A stretch of 30,717 nucleotides of DNA. Source: a virus. The DNA lies in IMG/VR virus record IMGVR_UViG_3300010370_006882, positions 1 to 30,717 of that record. One strand, given 5' to 3'. Every line of letters starts with the position of its first letter. Position 1 is the stretch's first letter. The notes under the pieces were generated by a model. That model searched no databases and was not told the origin of the DNA. It saw only the letters and a program-made list of their open reading frames with translations. Below, piece by piece: positions 27,952-30,717 of this stretch. The translations under genes and the position numbers were made by a program.

Positions 27952-30717
27952 ATGGCATCAGCATTTAACCTTACTGCACAATTAAATATAGTTGGTCCTA
28001 ATAATTTAAGACCTGTTATAAATAATCTTAGACAACAATTACAAGGACTAAATACTAATGTTAATGTTGGTATTGATCCTAATACATCTCGTAATATACG
28101 AACTGTTACTGCTGATTTGGTAAGATTGAATGGCATATTGTCTCAAACAGCAAGTATTTCTCAACAAGTTAATGCTAATTTAAATAGTATTACCACCTCT
28201 TTTAATAATGCACAAAGAGCAACAAATAATGCTACTGGAGGTATTAATAACGTTAATAATGCATTAAATAATGTTAATAATAATTTACCACAAGCAACTA
28301 ATTCTATGGAACAATTTGGTCGTCAAAGTGCATTAGCGGTTAGACGCTTTGCTGCTTTTGCTGGTGCTACTAGTGTTATTTATGGTTTAACAAGAGCATT
28401 TACATCAGCTTTTGATGAGTTTGTTAAGTTTGATAAAGAACTTATAAGACTAGTACAGGTTACTGGACAAAGTGCTCAATCACTCAAAGGATTAACTAGT
28501 GAAATTAGTAGATTATCAGTATCATTTGGAGTTAGTTCTAGTGAATTGATTAATGTATCTAGTACTTTAGCACAAGCTGGTTTAACTGCAAATCAAACTA
28601 AAACTGCTTTGGAAGCATTAGCTAAAGCCAGCTTGGCTCCATCATTTGATGATTTAAGCAGAACAGTTGAAGGTAGTATTGCTGCTATGAGACAGTTTAA
28701 TATTGGTGCTAATCAACTAGAAAGCGCATTAGGTAGTATTAATGCTGTTGCTGCTGCTTTTGCTGTTGAAGCTGGAGATATTATTTCTGCTATTCAGCGT
28801 ACTGGTGGTGTGTTTGCTGCTGCTAGTAATGGGGTTAGTCAAGGTACTGATGCTTTGAATGAATTCGTAGCAGTATTTACTAGTGTTCGACAAACAACAC
28901 GCGAAAGTGCAGAAACTATCGCTACTGGTTTACGAACTATCTTTACTAGACTACAACGTGGTAGTACTATTAATTTCTTAAAAGAATTAGGAATTAATCT
29001 TACAGACTTAGAGGGTAAATTCGTTGGTCCTTATAAAGCTGTTGAGCTTTTAAATAGAGGATTACGCAATCTTGATCCACGAGATTTAAGATATAGTCAA
29101 ATAATCGAAGAACTTGGTGGATTTCGACAAATCGGTAAAGTGATTCCATTAATTCAACAGTTTGCTGTTGCACAACAAGCATTAAAAGTTGCTCAATCTG
29201 GTAGTGCTAGTTTAGCAAAAAATGCGGCCGAGGCCCAATTAAGTTTAGCAAATCAATTTACAAAAGTTAGAGAAGAATTTTTGAGTTTTGTAAGATCACT
29301 AGGGGAATCTCGTACTTTTAGAACTTTTACTAGTTTAGCATTAGGACTAGCAAGTTCTTTGATATCTGTAGCTAATGCTTTTAAGCCTATTCTTCCTTAT
29401 TTAGCTATACTAGGAACTATACGAGGAACCCAAGCGGCTATGTCATATGGAAGAGGATTTTTGGGTTCTTTTGGTGGAGGAGGTGGCGGAGCAGGAGGAG
29501 GAGGAACAACACCAAATACTCCTGCTACTGGTGGTGGCGGTACTGGTGGTGGAGGTAGGCGTGGTGGTGGTGGAACTCAACAAAATGTTTTAAATAATGC
29601 TACTGTGGTTGCTAATACAACTGCTATTACTAATAATATTACATCGTTAAATAATAATACAACAACACTTAATTCTTTAATAAATGCTGTTAATAGTTTA
29701 TCTAGAGGACTAAATAGTGCAATAAATATTTTTGCAAGATTATCAACTCAAAGAGGAGCATTTGGTACTGGTGGTAGAGTTTTAGGTTTTAGTAGCGGTG
29801 GAAGTGTTCCTGGAAGTGGAAATGGAGATAGCGTATCGGCCATGTTGGAGCCGGGCGAGTTTGTTATTAACAAACAGGCTAGCAAAAAATTAGGATCTAG
29901 AAATCTTGAAAAATTAAATAAATACGCTAAAGGAGGACCAGTAAAAGCATCTGATCTTAAAAATGTTCCTACTCTTAGAAGTAGGATTAAATCTGCTAAT
30001 TCTAATATTGATGAAAAAGAATTTTTATCAGGATATTATTTGACAGATAGTGATTTAATTACTTTTAATAAAAATGAATACTCTGTTAAGGCTAATCCAA
30101 ATATAGGATTTAGTAAATTTGAAGAAAAAGTTCATAATATTATTGGGGGAACATTAAAAGGAGGTAATTATCCAATAGATATTATTGATAGCAATTTAGG
30201 ACTAGTAGAAGTAAGGAATAGACAAAAAACCACTAAAGATAAAATCTTATTGAGTAAATTATTAAGACATAAACTTTTAACTGGACAAAATTTAATTAGT
30301 AATAGAAAAGGTAAAGATATTAATTTAGATGCTGGTTCTATAGGAGTAGCATATAATTCTGGTAAATTACAAAGATCTCGTTTCGAATCTTTAGATAATA
30401 AAAATTTAGGAGGTTTAATACAAGCTTTTGCAGAAGGTGGTGTGGCAAGTCTAGCACAAGAAAAAGGACAGTCTTTAACTGATGCTATATTAGAACAGAT
30501 AACTGCACTAGGAGGAATTAAAGGTGTTAAACAATTAGTTGGATCTTCAGCCGGAGATAGAAAACTAGATGCTCTATTAAGAGCTGGTAACATTAAAGCT
30601 TCTAGAAATATAGATCAGGTTACAGCTATTGTAGATAGAGCACTAAGCAAATCTGGTACAACAAATGCCGCAGAAAGAAACAGAGTAGCTAAATTAAAAA
30701 AGGTTGGAGTAGCAGGA
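27952..30717 (+). CDS. Tape-measure protein (N-terminal 922 codons, partial)
   Basis: Open to the right edge with no stop. It sets tail length. The TP901-type core lies from about residue 164 to 420 (LVQVTGQSAQSLKGLTSEI, SRLSVSFGVSSSELINVSSTL, then AVFTSVRQTTRESAETIATG and LGGFRQIGKVIPLIQQF). A Gly-rich linker is at about 507-545. The phrase GGSVPGSGNGDSVSAMLEPG at about 616-635, then EFVINKQA, is typical of tape-measure proteins. Residues about 723-775 (FEEKVHNIIGG, YPIDIIDSN, LGLVEVRNRQ) resemble a nuclease-type fold, described under findings. The start ATG at 27952 has AGGAAA nine bases upstream. C-terminal parts, which often include lysozyme or peptidase domains, are outside the window. 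Confidence 0.93.
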   Translation, partial: MASAFNLTAQLNIVGPNNLRPVINNLRQQLQGLNTNVNVGIDPNTSRNIRTVTADLVRLNGILSQTASISQQVNANLNSITTSFNNAQRATNNATGGINNVNNALNNVNNNLPQATNSMEQFGRQSALAVRRFAAFAGATSVIYGLTRAFTSAFDEFVKFDKELIRLVQVTGQSAQSLKGLTSEISRLSVSFGVSSSELINVSSTLAQAGLTANQTKTALEALAKASLAPSFDDLSRTVEGSIAAMRQFNIGANQLESALGSINAVAAAFAVEAGDIISAIQRTGGVFAAASNGVSQGTDALNEFVAVFTSVRQTTRESAETIATGLRTIFTRLQRGSTINFLKELGINLTDLEGKFVGPYKAVELLNRGLRNLDPRDLRYSQIIEELGGFRQIGKVIPLIQQFAVAQQALKVAQSGSASLAKNAAEAQLSLANQFTKVREEFLSFVRSLGESRTFRTFTSLALGLASSLISVANAFKPILPYLAILGTIRGTQAAMSYGRGFLGSFGGGGGGAGGGGTTPNTPATGGGGTGGGGRRGGGGTQQNVLNNATVVANTTAITNNITSLNNNTTTLNSLINAVNSLSRGLNSAINIFARLSTQRGAFGTGGRVLGFSSGGSVPGSGNGDSVSAMLEPGEFVINKQASKKLGSRNLEKLNKYAKGGPVKASDLKNVPTLRSRIKSANSNIDEKEFLSGYYLTDSDLITFNKNEYSVKANPNIGFSKFEEKVHNIIGGTLKGGNYPIDIIDSNLGLVEVRNRQKTTKDKILLSKLLRHKLLTGQNLISNRKGKDINLDAGSIGVAYNSGKLQRSRFESLDNKNLGGLIQAFAEGGVASLAQEKGQSLTDAILEQITALGGIKGVKQLVGSSAGDRKLDALLRAGNIKASRNIDQVTAIVDRALSKSGTTNAAERNRVAKLKKVGVAG

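Overview
The window is about one-third GC and tightly packed, and from about 2.9 kb to its right end it reads as the virion-building region of a tailed double-stranded DNA phage or prophage. The order is a phage sigma-like factor, DNA-binding and nuclease genes, large terminase, portal, protease/scaffold, decoration protein, major capsid protein, head-tail connector, tail fibres, neck proteins, two tail-tube-like proteins, tail-assembly genes and a tape-measure gene that runs off the right edge. All of these lie on the plus strand, mostly with overlaps or gaps of a few bases. No contractile-sheath gene is visible between the tube and the tape measure, so a long non-contractile tail is the simplest reading, but sheath or baseplate genes could lie outside.

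The left 2.9 kb is on the minus strand. It holds the start of an unrecognised gene, a UDP-glucose 4-epimerase (galE), a DUF1501 family protein with a twin-arginine export signal, and a 75-residue putative DNA-binding protein. DUF1501 proteins are especially numerous in Planctomycetota and relatives, which hints at such a host, but this rests on family knowledge and is not proven here. The composition of galE and DUF1501 resembles that of the phage genes, so a recent import is not obvious. The two arms diverge from an intergenic region at 2904-2994, where a leftward and a rightward sigma-70-type promoter appear to share the same -10 bases.

Region by region: 1-327, partial gene and a terminator-like hairpin; 328-2903, leftward operon; 2904-2994, divergent promoters; 2995-4669, sigma-like factor and HTH/coiled-coil protein; 4659-7433, very large Ser-rich and Cys-rich structural protein; 7449-8755, HNH nuclease, unknown protein and ERCC4-type nuclease, running into TerL (8721-10757); 10804-15972, head genes ending in a strong terminator; 16074-23721, connector, fibre cassette and neck genes; 23793-27878, tail tubes and tail-assembly genes, ending in a second terminator; 27952-30717, tape measure (partial).

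The points most worth a second look are the 924-residue Ser/Cys-rich protein, the Tat-exported DUF1501 gene next to a phage late region, the shared -10 divergent promoter, the internal scaffold start inside the protease gene, the fibre cassette bracketed by two related small proteins, the tandem tail-tube paralogs, the heptapeptide-repeat protein before the tape measure, and a possible nuclease-like domain inside the tape measure. All assignments come from reading motifs and gene order by eye; no database search was run.
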